64,000 nucleotides of DNA from Warburgia ugandensis (Eukaryota > Streptophyta > Magnoliopsida > Canellales > Canellaceae): positions 11,982,327-12,046,326 of the forward strand of contig CP141137.1 in NCBI GenBank assembly GCA_035236585.1, read 5' to 3'. The notes below the pieces were generated by a model. The model ran no database searches, was not told the DNA's origin, and worked only from the letters and a program-made list of their open reading frames with translations. This document shows positions 24,026-37,516 of the stretch, one piece after another. A program made the position numbers and the translations under genes. Position 1 is the stretch's first letter; each line of letters starts with the position of its first letter.

Positions 24026-25528
24026 ACTACTGTGAAATTCTTAAATTGAGTGAGAAGTTCCTCCATTGTTGGAATTGGGATTAAGTTAATTAGTTAGCTT
24101 TAGAGTAGATCAATTATTCTATTGTTGCTGAAGACATTAAATTTAGCATGCAACAGGAAGCAACTTAAGGTTGTTAGAGTTCCATTGTTCTACATTACCC
24201 ATTTATCATTTAGTGTCCTTTATTTCAAAACATTGGAGACAATGTTTTACTCAAGTTGGGGGTTGTAGACTTACATGATATGTCTACTTTTCTTCATACT
24301 TTTGAAAAAAAAAAAAAAAAAATGATTTTTTTGAAGTTTTTAAGGTCAAGTTCCTTTACTATGATGAGAATTGAATTTTTCAAAACTTAGTATTTCTAAT
24401 ACTTTAACTTTTTAATAGGAATGCATATGGTAAATTTTACATTTTATTCATGTTCTAAATTATTTTATAAAAGTTAAATCTTGAAAGATACTTACACACA
24501 ATGCATAATTCTAAACAGATAGATGGTTATGACTTAGAGACCCTAAGGCAATCAGTGAAGACCAATATACCCAAGTGAGTATTAGAGACTATTATTTTTC
24601 TAAGGGTTTTATGTACTTTCATATTTTCTTCAGTGGATATTACTTTGAAAGATCCTAGTATCTTTGTTTTGGTTAAAATGAAAAGACCTAAAAGGAGCAC
24701 AAACTTTGGTTCCTGAACATTTATTGAATCTAATAGGCTTTAAGAAACCTAAGAAATGATATAGGCCATCCATACTTTTAACCTAGAAACATAATGCATA
24801 CCCAGTACATTATGCCACTAGTTAGATCCTTTGAGCATCTTAGTAAGCCTTTTCTTTTTAGAACCTTATCTACCTTAACCCAGAAATCCAATAAAAAGAA
24901 TTATCCATCACATACCTTTCAAAAATGAGTAGAGATGGTCAAAAAAGGAGAAAAAGGACAAAAGTCCAAGAAGTGAAAATTATCAAAAGTACAAAAGTGA
25001 TCCTTTTTAGGAATACAAAGAAAAGAAAGAAAAAGAGTATTGTCAGAAAAAAAAAAGAAAAAAGAAAGGATATTCACTTCATGTACAATCAAATGTAAAA
25101 AAGTTGTCCTACATCAATAGAAGACCTCAACTCAGATTTGAAACTTCGAATTCGTATAACTTTCTTTTCAAAACCTTATCCTAAGCCTACGTTTTGTCCT
25201 ATGTGAAGATTTATTGATCTTAGGTGGAACATAGCCTTGATGAGGATATAAATAGAAAGAAATTAAGGTGAACTATTTCTAATGGTCTTAGTAGCGGAAC
25301 AGAATTCTCTGAGATAAAATAAAGGACTTAGGCTTATTAAATTTTGTGGGTATATTCATTGAAAACCTCATGAGACAAACTCGCCCACTAGGGGTAACTT
25401 AGGGGTTTAAGGGCTTGTTGCATATGCTAAATGCAATCGTGAGTACCTATAAAAATGGAAACTATTTTTTGTTTTCATGATTTTTTTCATGTTTTACTCA
25501 AGACTAGCAAAATGCTTGTTGGTGGGTG
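24026..25528 (+). mobile_element. 3' untranslated part of an old gypsy (Tat/Athila-like) element
   Basis: Two plant gypsy hallmarks are visible: GGAGACAATGTTTTACTCAAG followed by TTGGGGGTTG (about 24234-24270), and ACTCAAGACTAGCAAAATGC followed by TTGGTGGGTG (about 25496-25528). Both resemble the long non-coding 3' tails of Tat/Athila/Ogre-type elements, which end in a G-rich polypurine tract. No integrase or RT was found. An A-rich run lies at about 24305-24321. Confidence 0.6.
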
Positions 25529-28196
25529 TGATAAGCATTTACTTTTGTATAAAAAGTACCTAATTAGTAACCCATGTGTTATAACTTATAATGTTAAATT
25601 AGGATTTTTGGGTGAAATTTTGTAACACATGCATTTCTAACCTAATAATTAAAAAGTTTAAAATTTTACAAGTTCAAAAGTTAATTCAGAATAAGTATGT
25701 GAATGATAATAATTTAATAGGATTGAACTAGTGTTTTCATTCTTTTGTAGGTGTTGAGAAGGTAATCAATAGGCTGAGCTTGATCAAGATAAGATTTGAG
25801 GTCATTCACAATGTTTCCTAGTCTAAGTAGGAAACCTAAGCAAGCCAAAGCCTAATTGACATCAATCCAAGGTCTAATGAAGGTTCAAGATCATCCTAGG
25901 GCAAGCTATAAGGCAATTGAAGAAGCAAAAGGTGACTATAAATGGACCTAAGCCAAAGCCATGCATTTTCACCACCTTTGCATGGGACCCATTTAAGCCA
26001 CATAGCCATTAAAGCATGAAAAAGGGTGATAAGTCATACAAGCTACTCAAGCCTTGAAACCAATCATTAAAGCCACTTAAACCACCAAGGAATGTGCCAT
26101 CAAAGTGACCCATGAAGCTAAGGAGAAGTGCCACATGGAGCCACACTATTGGAGTATGAATTTAGGCAACTTTTCTATGTTAAAAGTGTGATTTTTAAGA
26201 GATTTTGGGAGATTAATGTAAAAGGCAAGATGATCATGCATTAATGGACCCATCAAGAGAGAAAAACCAACTTTTCTAATCCATTTCCTAACCCTAGTCC
26301 ACCCATCTTACTAGGGTTCCATGTTTTTTCAGTCAAGGACGGATCTATGTTCCTACAAGAGAATGCCCCTAGAGATTAATGTAAAAGGCAAGATGATCAT
26401 GCATTAATGGACTCATCAAGAGAGAAAAACCAACTTTTCTAATCCATTTCCTCTTCCTAACCTTCATCTCTAACCCTAGAGTTACTTTTCTTATGAATTC
26501 ACCCTTTCCTAATTTAGGAACCTACTCATCTATATATAACCCATGGTTCATACAAATTTTCAAGTAGAGGTGTGTGAGATACATTGAAATCAAGCTCTTT
26601 TTCGATCTTCATTGCTGTTAGACTTTGGAACTTCTTTGGTGCTTTTCTTATTTTGGTTTTCTAGTTATTGTCTTGGTTAATTGCTCTCCAATTCAGGTTA
26701 GTAGTTTACCTGTTTTGATTTAGTTTTATTGCTCTAAGTTTTCTTGTTTTGTTCCTTAGAATATATGCAACTTTCCATCCTTCGATCCCCCTCCTTTCTT
26801 ACTTCAATTCTTTAATTTTTATTCATTACTCAACCAAGATTTAATGTAGTTATTATTTGGTATTGACAGATGAGAGAATAGCTAGCTTATAAATTGGAAT
26901 TCCCCTCTTCAATTCTATGTTTTTTTTCCCTTGTTTACCACTTTAGTTTAGGTCCTTGTTCCACTAGCTAGTTTACCCTTTTAGGCTTCTTTTTTCCCAA
27001 ATTCCTTGATAAGTTTTCTTTAAATATCATTACACTTTAAATTGGAAGCTTTAGATTGAAGTTTTGTCATAGTTTATATATAGTTTTGCAAGCTTGAATA
27101 GTGCACAATATTCAAAATTTGCAGACAGTTTTATGCACATAATTTTTGTTAATTTGGAAGCAAATCAATAAAGTTTTGTAGGAATTCTTATTATGAAATG
27201 TTTCTTTCATCAAAGTACTTTAGATCTAGGTTGTTTTCTTATATAAGAGCTGTATTTTTCATTGCTTTCTTATGCTTGATTTGTTTGATGTTCTTAAGTA
27301 GTAGAAATTTGGAATTTTTCTCCTCTCAACTTTGTTCTTTGTTTCTAGACATTTAAACACCTTATTTGCTTGAATCCTTAGGAACTCATTTATCTTTTCA
27401 CATTGTTATTAGATTCATTAATTATTTTATGAGATAGTCTGCTTTAGATTCATCAATTTTGTTCACTTTTGCAGCCTAGAACTATGCGTACAATCCATGG
27501 ATCATGCACATGGTACTAGGTCACTTTCCTTTATATTTTTGCTTAGTGTAGTTCCTTAATTTAGTTTTAGCAATAGTTATATCATTTTTTGCATTTAATT
27601 TAGGTTTAGAAAGTTTTTTTTAGAAAAAGTTCCATCTTTAGGAAGTTTTAGGATTTAGAAGTGTTAAAGAAAGTCTCTTTAATTGTATTTTCCATTCAAA
27701 TGCATGTTTATGATTTCTTGTTAAAGTTAGTTAGATCTCATTGGTTTATTGTTTTTGCATATTATTTTAGTGTTAGAAAAAATCCTAATTGGTGTTAGAA
27801 AGTTTCTAATTTTAGTTTAAGAAAGTGTTAATTTAAGGAAATTTCCCTTTTAGTAGTTTGCTTAAGATTAGTTGCCTAATTTGATTCATTCTAATTTAAC
27901 ATTAGTTTCCTTTAGTAGCTTGCATGTTAGTTTAGTAAGTTTCTTTTTTCTTTTTTTTTACTCAGTCTTGGTTTTTAGTAAGTTTCTTTTATGGTTAGTT
28001 TCTAATTCCATGCATGTTTCTTTCATAGTTTGTTCTAGTTTCCTAGTTTAATCACATCTCTATCTTTTTGGCTAAAGTTAATTAATTTGAATAAGATCTA
28101 ATCCATTGCAAATCTATGAGATTACTTGGGGGATTAACCTCCTTTGCGTGAAAATACTACATTGATTCATGCGATTGTGAGTATTTTAAAGTTACA
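25529..28196 (+). repeat. Gypsy-family LTR, about 2.7 kb (copy A)
   Basis: Starts TGATAAGCATTTAC directly after a polypurine-like tract. It is homologous to 33192-35932: CCTAATTAGT(A/T)A...CATGTGTTATAACTTATA occurs near both starts, and GGGATT(A/G)ACCTCCT with GAAAATACTA/GAGAATACTA and TTGTGAGT near both ends. The 3' edge is set by where the two copies stop matching, so it is uncertain by some tens of bases. A TATA-like TATATATAACC lies at about 26532. It acts as the 3' LTR of the decayed element upstream; no 5' partner was found. Confidence 0.7.
26211..26456 (+). repeat. Direct repeat of about 83 bp inside the gypsy LTR
   Basis: The block starting GATTAATGTAAAAGGCAAGA at 26211 recurs at 26374, with a spacing of 163 bp. 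The copies appear to differ at only one position over about 80 bases (GGACCC against GGACTC), far more alike than this LTR and its sister copy. It is therefore a later local duplication. The sister LTR (33192-35932) lacks it as far as I can see. Confidence 0.85.
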
Positions 28197-28969
28197 TGAA
28201 TAAAGTATGTTATAAATTTTCACCATCTCTCATATTGAATCTTTTACTTATTGTGACACATGTCGCCAATCATCAAATATGATAGGCACCATGCTTCTTA
28301 CTGTGATGCACAAAAAATTGCTATAAGATGTTGCACTCTTACCTATCTCCTGCCCATTCCGATTATACTGTATAACTTTTTAAATTCCCTTTGACTTTCT
28401 CTTGATAACCTTTTCTATCGTAGTTTGCCCTTTGCCCTTTCTCTTTTGAGTGCTGTTTAGGTTGACCTCTTATTCATACTCTTGATATTGTTTATATTCT
28501 TCATTTTGATGTTCCTCAGGTTCCATCTTTACTACAAATAAGAGTATAATGATATTAATACAATGAAATCAAATAGTTCATGTACTGCATTTAAAGAAAA
28601 CAAAAGTAGAACAAAGCATAAGAAACTTGCTTTTTTGAATACAAGATAAATAATACAAGAGAATGTAAATGAAAAACTCACCAACAATAAGATATTAAGG
28701 AAACATTCGAATTCCAATAAGGATATGAATCAATATGTTAAATCTCATGCACATTTCATTACAAGAATCGTAGAAACAAACTTAAGTTAAAAACAACATA
28801 ACTGTTATTATTCTATATAAGTACTATGAGATAATTCAAGATCCAATGTGAGTTGGTATGATTAAGGACGGTAACTAAAGTTGGTTTCAAGTTAACGATC
28901 TAATGAGCCTCTATTTTAAGGTTCAAGGTATTATTCATATGACTCACAATCTCATTTCCATTAAACAAA
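28197..28969. other. No gene recognised
   Basis: AT-rich sequence between the gypsy LTR and a copia remnant. A minus-strand open frame at about 28532-28717 is a hydrophobic low-complexity translation with no domain. The last 100 bases may already belong to the copia RNase H, but this is too decayed to tell. Confidence 0.35.
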
Positions 28970-29147
28970 AACCCATACTAAAGTTGATTGTCATTTTCTT
29001 ATGAAGAAAGCAATGATTGGTGTGCTTTATACTCCTAATAAATCTGAAATTTCAACTTGCTAATGAAGTTTTTGTAAGAGAGAGAGGATAGGTTGTTCCC
29101 TTACAGGCCATGTGCATTTGAGTTGTACATTCCAACTTGAGGGATAG
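28970..29147 (+). pseudogene. Copia RNase H end and 3' polypurine tract, remnant
   Basis: The plus strand reads HTKVDCHFLMKKAMIGVLYTP (with a frame change before it), like the TKHIEVDCHFIREK segment that closes plant copia RNase H. Downstream are decayed remains of the region before the 3' LTR, then the PPT-like GAGGGATAG, then TGTTAGG (29144-29150) as the likely start of a 3' LTR. The LTR itself could not be followed. A minus-strand open frame over 29052-29336 is a shadow. Confidence 0.5.
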
Positions 29148-29959
29148 TGTTAGGAAATTCGTGTCATCATCAAACTTAGATGCAAAGGTAGATATGTATA
29201 AGGAAGTCAAAAGCAAAAAAAAAATGGTATAGCTCAAACCTAAACAAATAATAAGTCTTATATAATAATAAATAAAATAAAAGGTAAATGTCTTATGGTT
29301 AAGGGAACTAGTTAAAGGGCAAATGCCCTTTAACATAACAAAGTGAGATTAGACATGAGCAATGCAAAAGTCAATGATGAGCAATGATTCAAAAAGCATG
29401 TATCAATTTCACTTTAAGTGCCTTGAATGAAATAATAGGAAGTTTCTTGCCTATAAACTTCATGATGCATTATCTATTATTGGATCACAGGATATTATGA
29501 GCAAGAATGACATACATTTTCTAAGACAAAAGTGTCAATTGCTGATTAAATGGAAATAGTCCTAGACAAAAATATAAAGAATTTGATGGAAACACAAGGC
29601 TCAATATGGAAAACAACCAAATGAAATTAGGTTACATCAGAGATTATTGCAATAGAAATGATTGCAAATTCTTAACGTCTATTACTTTCAAAAACTCCAT
29701 AAATATTTCCTAAACTGCAAGTAAAATATGTTTACTAAAAATTATAAAACCCATTAAAAGTAATGAAAGAAAATTAATATAAAATGCCTCTGGTACTTAC
29801 TTGTACAATGAGAGTAGGTTTGCATCAAAAAAGGATTTAATTGTTCCAATGTCCTCCCAATAATCATTGAATATATATGCTTGCTTTATATACATTTTTT
29901 GGATGTTACTACATAATACTTCCAATATAAACATTTTCTAGCTTCTTAGTAGTTACAGG

Positions 29960-30465
<506 letters not shown>

Positions 30466-30529
30466 CTTACGTGAGGAAACTGTAGATGATAGCGATGGAA
30501 AAGGAAACTCGCGGGAGTAATGAAAATTT

Positions 30530-30765
30530 CAATGTTATAAACAAGGGACTTTTAAATTCATGAAAATGACTTTAAAACCATGTTTTTAAAGTCATTTTTT
30601 TGGAACAAATTAAAAACCCATTTTTGAAGTCTTTTTTCATAACGACTTTAAAAACATGCTTTTCTAAAGCCATTTTCTCCCATCAACTTTAAAAACCTAT
30701 TTTTGGAAGTTGTTTCCTTCAGAATGACTTTAAATTTTCTTACTTACAACGATACTTGCTATTTT
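30530..30765. repeat. CACTA left subterminal repeats
   Basis: Several copies in both orientations of a GACTTTAAA(A/C).../TTTTTGAAGTC/TTTAAAGTC motif, matching those at the other end of the element. In CACTA elements such clusters bind the element-encoded protein. Confidence 0.75.
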
Positions 30766-31289
30766 TTCAAAAATTCATCATTGATTCATGCATTTTGGTG
30801 CATATATAAATAAACATAAGAACAAGGAAATCGAAGTATTTTTTGAATCATTCTTGATTTATCATCCTTTTATTACAAATGTAAAATGTTTACTTATGAT
30901 TAGATCTTATTAATACAAGAACATGATCAAGGAGCTAATTTAGAACTATTTCATCAAGATGTGGCCTCTTTGTATTCAGCTCACACAAGTCTCTAATGAA
31001 GAGAGAGATGGTAAAGCTTTAAGTTGCAACTTTCTCTTTCTTGGCCAACTTGATAAAGCCATTTTTTTCCATCAAATCCTAATTTTGGATGAGAACCACA
31101 AAGAAGCAAAAATCGGTGTTGAATCACAGATCCTATACATAATAAATAGAAGCATATACCAAAGAAGTTATTTTTCAAATAACTCCTCAATCACTAATAC
31201 AATCCATATAGTACATGCTAAAAAAGCTAATTTGAAATTATTTTATCTCACTAATACAATCCATATAAGCCCCTTCATATATTGTTTTT

Positions 31290-33185
31290 AACCATAATAC
31301 CCTCCTCGCCATTATCACACACATAATCCTCATTCTCACCAAGTACTTTAACTAATGAAATTGTTTTAGTAATACCATGATAATTTATTGCAGTATAGCT
31401 TACATTATCTTCATCATAAAAATCCTTCGTACAGGATGATAAGACAGTTGACCATCTCTTATTACATCAATCTTGTATGTAAAATACCTATTTTGCTTGA
31501 GATGCTAAAATAAACTAATCATTTTTATAACCAATCTTGTTGAGGTCAACCAATGTCAATCCTAGGGCATTAGTTTTGTTGTTATCTTTGTTATGTTCCA
31601 CCCAATCACACTTAAATACAAGCATAGCTCTATAAGTATAACGCAAGACCCATATCTTTCCTATAACGGTGTAATATGTATCATTCGCCACTATTGGCTT
31701 GTGATCCTTTGAATTTGAGAAGAATGTAGCATTAGCAACTATGCAGACCCTGCTATTATGTTGCGTCGTTGAGTTATCACGATCTTTTGTATAAAAGTGA
31801 TAACCATTTATGGCATATCCATCATATTTATTACTTTTGGTGATGGTCCCATCCCCTTTCAGATCAAGGGTTTTGATATATTATTGCTTAGAACTTCTTG
31901 CCAATCTTGAATCTGTGCATGTTAAGTAAGATTTGATTATTGTAAGTAGGATTACATATATATGATGTAATTAATATAAGTGTGAATTCATTCATTTTAC
32001 CTTTTGATTGAGCCAAGTATTGAAAGTGCAATAGTGCTCAAAATGTTGCCACTTTTGTTTCTTCATGTAACCTGGATTCTTTGCTTTGAAGACGTCTATG
32101 CGCTTACTGCGCACACACCAAATTAATTGAGAGATCAAAGAAAATATAATAATTAATAATTAATTTTTGCAAAGTTCATGATCAACTTACTTAAGGTATT
32201 GAGAGACTTTATCAACATTTCACAACACATAAAGATGCACCTGGTCCTGTTCTTTATAGTCTATGGTTGATACGTGAACACTTGATAGAAGTTCACCAAC
32301 CTTTTAGGATCATGGAATCCAACTAATTGTTCCTTTCTTGGGATTCTATCTGCATCGACTCCTCATGAGTGCTCTGTACTAAGCTCTACTACTCTCTCTG
32401 CAATATAATACTTGGATATACACCCCTCTGCCTAGTTGTGATTTCACACATACCATTTTAAAATTTTCATGTACCTCTTAAATGGGTACATCCATTGCAA
32501 GTAAATCACCCCATAGAGTCTGAGAGGTGCACTGTTAAATGTACCATGATGTCAAATAATGATGGTGGAAAGATTGTTTTAAGCTCACATAAGGTGGCCA
32601 GTAGATGTTCTTGAATTTCTTATAATTTTGAAACATCCACCACCTTCTTGTATAAGGCATTGAAAAAGTAGTAAAATTTTGTAATAAATCTTCTAACTTT
32701 ATCTAGCAATACCTAATGTATTGGTACAAGCCGGAGTTGTTGCATCAATGCATGACAATTATGGGACTTCATCTCTGACACTTTCAAGTCTTCCATAGAG
32801 ACAATGTTTCTAAAGTTTAAAGAGTAGTCATCTAGGCCTTTGAGCTCAAACAAGGTTTTACACACTATTCTTCTCTCGTCTCTATTGAACATATAATTTG
32901 CTTTAAGTAGGTATGTTCTTCTACTTCCCCTATCTTATAGGTACAACCTTCTCTTTAACCCATCTTTATAAGATCCATTTGAGCTATAAGTTCATCCTTT
33001 ATTTTTCCTAAGATGTCAAGCAAGGTACAACTCAAGCTTTCACATACATTCTTCTCAATGTGCATAACATCAAGCACATGGCATAGGTCCATTGATTTCT
33101 AGTACACAAGCTAAAAGAATATTGACTTTTTCTTCCAACAATTTCTAGAGCTGATTTTTCCTACACATTTACTTGCTTTGATCTT
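31290..33185 (-). pseudogene. CACTA transposase, C-terminal half (TNP2 end, DUF4218, DUF4216)
   Basis: Read from 33185 downward: NCWKKKSIFF, then LDVMHIEKNVCESLSCTLLDI (end of the TNP2 domain), then LKVSEMKSHNCHALMQQLRLV and a FFNALYKKVVDVS segment with FPPSLFDIMVHLTVHLSDS (DUF4218). After an intron-like gap come KAKNPGYMKKQKWQHFEHY (about 32005-32110), then NGYHFYTKDRDNSTTQHNS, VANDTYYTVIGKIWVL and VFKCDWVEHN with LGLTLVDLNKIGYKND (DUF4216, about 31870-31510). The order and spacing fit plant En/Spm transposases. Frameshifts and stops occur throughout; no activity is expected. Confidence 0.88.
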
Positions 33186-33191
33186 CTTTTC

Positions 33192-35932
33192 CTATAAGAT
33201 ATTAAGGTTTTAACCTAATTAGTTACCATGTGTTATAACTTATAGGAGTAAATTATGGTTTTAGACCAAAATTCATAACACATGCATGTTTGTCTTAATG
33301 ATTCAAAATTTTGATATTTTATAGGTCAAGAGGCTAATCCAAGGAAAGTATCTAAATAATCATATTTTTTTATGATTTAATTATATTTTTTGACTTTTGT
33401 AGGAAGCGAGATGATGATCCAACGACCGAAATTGATCATGATGAAAATAGAAGATCAAGATCAAAAGATCAAGTCAAAGCCTAAAAGTCATCAATCCAAC
33501 ATGAGATCAAGATCAAAGATCATCTTTAGGACAAGCAATTGAATGGAAGGAGTCAAAGTTGGCCAAAGTGGGCCCATGTACAAGCCCTGCAAAGTCCACC
33601 TCATTTGCATGGGTTTCACTTAAGCCACTTAGCTATATTCAAGCCATGAATAAGAAGACAATTTAAGGAGCCTAGCCAGCCCCCAAAGCCAAGAATTTAA
33701 TCCATCAAGCTAAGCCAAGAAAGCCATCTAAGCCAGCCTTGAAGCCAAGCCAATGGAGCTTTCAAAGTTAGCCATCAAAGCCACATGAGCTGAGCCAAAT
33801 GGAAGGCCATGATTGGGAGGAGAATCCAAAGAATTATCCTTGAGATTTATGGGCTATTTTGAAGATCATCAACGGAAAATTCACTAGCATAAAGTAGCAT
33901 GTGGACCAACAGGAAGCGACCCCTTCAATTTTTATGTTTCTTTATTTTTTTTCCCACTTTTTCTTCACTTTCCACCCCACTCCTAAGATGCATCACGAAT
34001 TTCACTTTTCATTAAGAGTATTACCTTTATAAGACTCCTCCACCTTCCAAAACTCCCATCTCATCCCAACCAACCAACCAATCCCCATTTCTTAGGAGAT
34101 CGCTTAACGAATCAATCTTTTCCATCTCACCTCTCTTTCTTAAAATTTTCCCACCCATCTCTTTTCTCCCACATTCTTATCTCTTTTATACCTAATCCAT
34201 CACCCACTTTTGATTTTTAAAAGGGTATTCTATGATTTTAGAAGGGGAGACACCCCTTCCTATGGCATCTGCCTCCTACATATATTTCAAAGGCAAACAC
34301 TTATCCCAACACTCTATCTCACATTAAAACCTTAGCCATCCATCCATCCTAACCATCCTAATCACTACACCTCTAACTTAGGTCACCCTAAATAATATAA
34401 GAGAAAAAGTATAAATGTCCAACAAAAATTGAGGTTTAGGGATATATCTCTCTAAGGAAGAAAAAGATGCCTCTTTCACCTTGAGGAGGGCATCCTTTTC
34501 TTCCATTACTTTCTTTTCTCTTTTGCCTTGAACCTCCTTCTCCTTTGGGTGGCTACTTCTTCTTCCAAGGGGGGTTATTACTCCTCCAGGGGTTCCACAC
34601 CTAGGCCTTGGGTGGTTGATTTGTCTTTGAAAGGTTGGTTAGTCTTTCTTGCTTGTCTTTGTTTGATCTTAGTTACCATTGTGCTAGTTGATGCTTTGCA
34701 ATTCCATTGTTTTTTCTTGCCAAAAGATTAAGATCAAAGGGTTTTTTTTTTTTTTTTTTTCTTTCTCTTGAAGTGATAGTCAAGGCAAGTCACCTTGGAT
34801 CTAATCTTTGCCTTTTCTTTTCATTGCTATTTAAATCTCTTTTAGTTTTCTTGAACTTTAGCATTGTTTTCCTTGAGTGTTGCCTTTATATTCCATTGAA
34901 TTTTCCCTTGAATCTCAAGCTTGTTGGAGGAGGAATCATTAGATTTAGTTTTGGGTTTACTTTGGATGAAAGCATGGTGCGTGCTCTCCCAAAGTGTAAC
35001 GTAGCATCCATGTAATTGTTTTTAAGGCAATATAATTTGATATTTCATGAAATCTCTTTGGTTGATGGAAGATGGTGATTGATTTGTATATATATTTCAT
35101 GTTTTAGTAGTTAAATTAGAATTATTGTTCCAGTCATTCCAATTAATCCAAAACCAAAAGGAATTGAAACCATGCATTCAATCCAATCGTGGAACACATG
35201 GTTTTAAATACTTCAAGGTAGAAGTTGCATAATCTTGTTAACTTGATTTCCACTCATACTCCATTTGTTTAATACCTCATCTCAACAAGTATGAAGTTCA
35301 CTTATCAATTCATGTGGAAACTATGCGTGCAACCCATGAGTGGAACGCGTGGTTTTGGCTGATTTGTTGAGTAATTGAATTCCAAATTGGATGTATTCAT
35401 GTTAGGAAAAGTAGTTAGTAAGTGTTTGATTGTTGATCTTGATTTGGCTATTAGCAAGTGGTTAATTTGTTGTTAAGTTATTAAAATTTTCATTCCCATG
35501 AATTTAATTGCTTTCTTCAGAATTTGCATGATTAGGAAAGTAATTGATTATGCATATTTCCTTAGCTTAAGTGTTAAATTTCATGCTTAGAAAGTTAGAT
35601 TTAGGAGAGTTGTTAAATTTAATTTTTAGGAATATTCTTAAATTTGGAAAGTCATAAATTTAGAATGTTTCATTTAGGAAAGTTGTATTTTTAGAAAGTG
35701 TGTTTTAAGCAAGTTGTGAATTTAGTATATTTTTAGTTTTTGCATAATTTTTATTTTCTTGTGTTAATTTTTATTTTTAGTTTAGGTTAAAGATCTCTTT
35801 GATTTGGCTAGGTCAGATAGCTTAAAGTAGGGACCACTAGTATCACAATTGTTCAATTCCTTGTGGGATTGACCTCCTCGCATGAGAATACTATAACTGA
35901 TTTGTGTGCTTGTGAGTCTAACTTTAAAATCA
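33192..35932 (+). repeat. Gypsy-family LTR inserted in the CACTA transposase (copy B)
   Basis: Homologous end to end with 25529-28196. It starts around CTATAAGATATT (a decayed TGATAAGCATTT) and ends after CTTGTGAGTCTAAC at about 35932. A poly-T run lies at about 34741-34760. No internal region accompanies it, so it is a solo or leftover LTR. I found no target duplication. CACTA coding resumes on both sides but about 250 codons of the expected TNP2 core are missing, so the insertion came with, or was followed by, a deletion. Open frames at 34528-35015 are not genes. Confidence 0.7.
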
Positions 35933-35937
35933 ATGCA

Positions 35938-36545
35938 CCCATTACTTTCAAGACTTCTATAAAACTTTGATCTAAAAAGCCAAATCTCAATTTCATGTTG
36001 TAAAGTTATACCACTGTAGACAACTTCTTATAATCTTTACACTCAGGTTATAATGGCTCATTGGCTTCCTCTTATGGGGCATGAAATTGTTTAGGATCGT
36101 CTTGGAAGTCATCATATACATCTTGAAACATAGGTGCAACTGTACTATCTACAACGCTTCCTACAGTGTCTTCATATCTTCTGGCCCTTATCAAGAGCCA
36201 ACGCGATGGAAGTTCTTCCTCATGTCAAATCCATGGCCGATAGCTTTCATTGATTCCATAAAAACACAAGTGTTCTCTAAACACCCCTTCAGTTACTTTT
36301 TTTAAGTTTCAACATTCTAGCATGGACAACGTATGTGATCATGATTATCACCCATCCTAAGTGCAAACTCTATAAACTTTTATGCCCCCTCCTCATATTC
36401 TTTTGTTGTTTTTGTCATAGTCATCTAAGCATATTTGTCCACTTTTTCACTAAATTCAAGCTAATCTATGTGTCAAGACTTATTAGACGTGAAAAGCTCG
36501 GTTATGCATTTTACCAAACAATAGATATACAAGAATTATGTGTCT
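35938..36545 (-). pseudogene. CACTA transposase, N-terminal half (transposase-associated domain, start of TNP2)
   Basis: From 36545 downward on the minus strand, with frame changes: TKEYEEGA, then IEFALRMGDNHDH with a C-x-C...C-rich stretch (a PCARC-like motif in decayed form), and INESYRPWICHEEEL. Together these are the zinc-coordinating transposase-associated domain of CACTA elements. At 36060-35938 come NEPLxPECKDYKKLSTVV, then LYNMKLRFGFLDQSF and IEVLKVM (x marks a stop). This matches the EPLYPGCKNFSKLSFLVRLY segment at the start of TNP2. The coding sequence breaks off at the LTR boundary. Confidence 0.8.
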
Positions 36546-36889
36546 AAAAAAACTAAATTACACCCATGCATGCATGTGAAAATTTCCAATTAACAATGAA
36601 GAAAGAAGCAAAATGAGACAAATACATTTAAAAAGAAATTTAACTTTAAAGAGGAAAGTTTCTAACCATAATCATGCATGCAAAATATATCAAACATGTA
36701 TATATATATGAGAAAACAAGGAGACACTAACCAAAACTCAAATTGATATCTACTGAGAATATATCTATTTCTAATTCCAATGCACAATTGATTTGTTTGA
36801 AGATAGCCATTGTAAAAATCAACCCATGAGAGCATCAGTTTGTATACATATGAAGATATTCAGAATAAAAAAATCAAAAAATGATGTCA

Positions 36890-37372
36890 ACATTCTTATA
36901 ATGGAGTACCACTTTTAACGTCAGTTTGAGAAAATGACTTTAATAGTTCACACTCTTAATGTTGTTCAAGAAAAATGACTTTAAAAGTATACACTTTAAA
37001 ATTGTTCAAGAGGGCTACTTTTGAAGTCATTTTTTGGAAACAACTTCTAAAATCTTTTCCTGCAAAACAAAGTTATTCCCATTAAAGTAAATTAAGGAAT
37101 TTTGGAGTCGTTTTCAAGAAATGACTTTAAAACCAATGACTTTAGAAGTCGTTTCTATAAAACAACTTTAAAAGTCATCTTTTGAAAAAAGACTTCAAAA
37201 GTCCAAGGTTTGAAAGCCATTTTCTTAAAAGGACTTCAAAAGTATGGACTTTTGAAGTTGTTTTTTAGAATATGACTTTAAAAATGCTTCCTCGCATAAA
37301 AAAGTTCTTCACACTAAACTAAAGAATTCATTCTTTTACAACTGACTTTTTAAAGTATGGTTTTTAAAGTTG

Positions 37373-37375
<3 letters not shown>
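36890..37375. repeat. CACTA right subterminal repeats
   Basis: Ten or more copies, in both orientations, of a motif such as AATGACTTTAAAA and GAAGTCGTTTT(C/T). The same motif is found at 30530-30765, which ties the two ends to one element. Confidence 0.8.
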
Positions 37376-37404
<29 letters not shown>

Positions 37405-37448
37405 CATACATACATACATACATACATACATACATACATACATACATA
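37375..37448. repeat. (TACA)n microsatellite
   Basis: Uninterrupted array of the TACA/CATA tetranucleotide, about 18 units, lying within the right subterminal zone of the CACTA element. Confidence 0.97.
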
Positions 37449-37516
37449 ATCAACTTAGATATTATTTAAAAACTCAATTATAAAAAAATGAGTTCTTTAT
37501 GCTAATTTCAAAAGTA

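Noticed and set aside
34528-35015. Two overlapping hydrophobic open frames
   Set aside because: They lie inside the gypsy-family LTR copy B, contain a poly-T-derived Phe run, and are not conserved in copy A.
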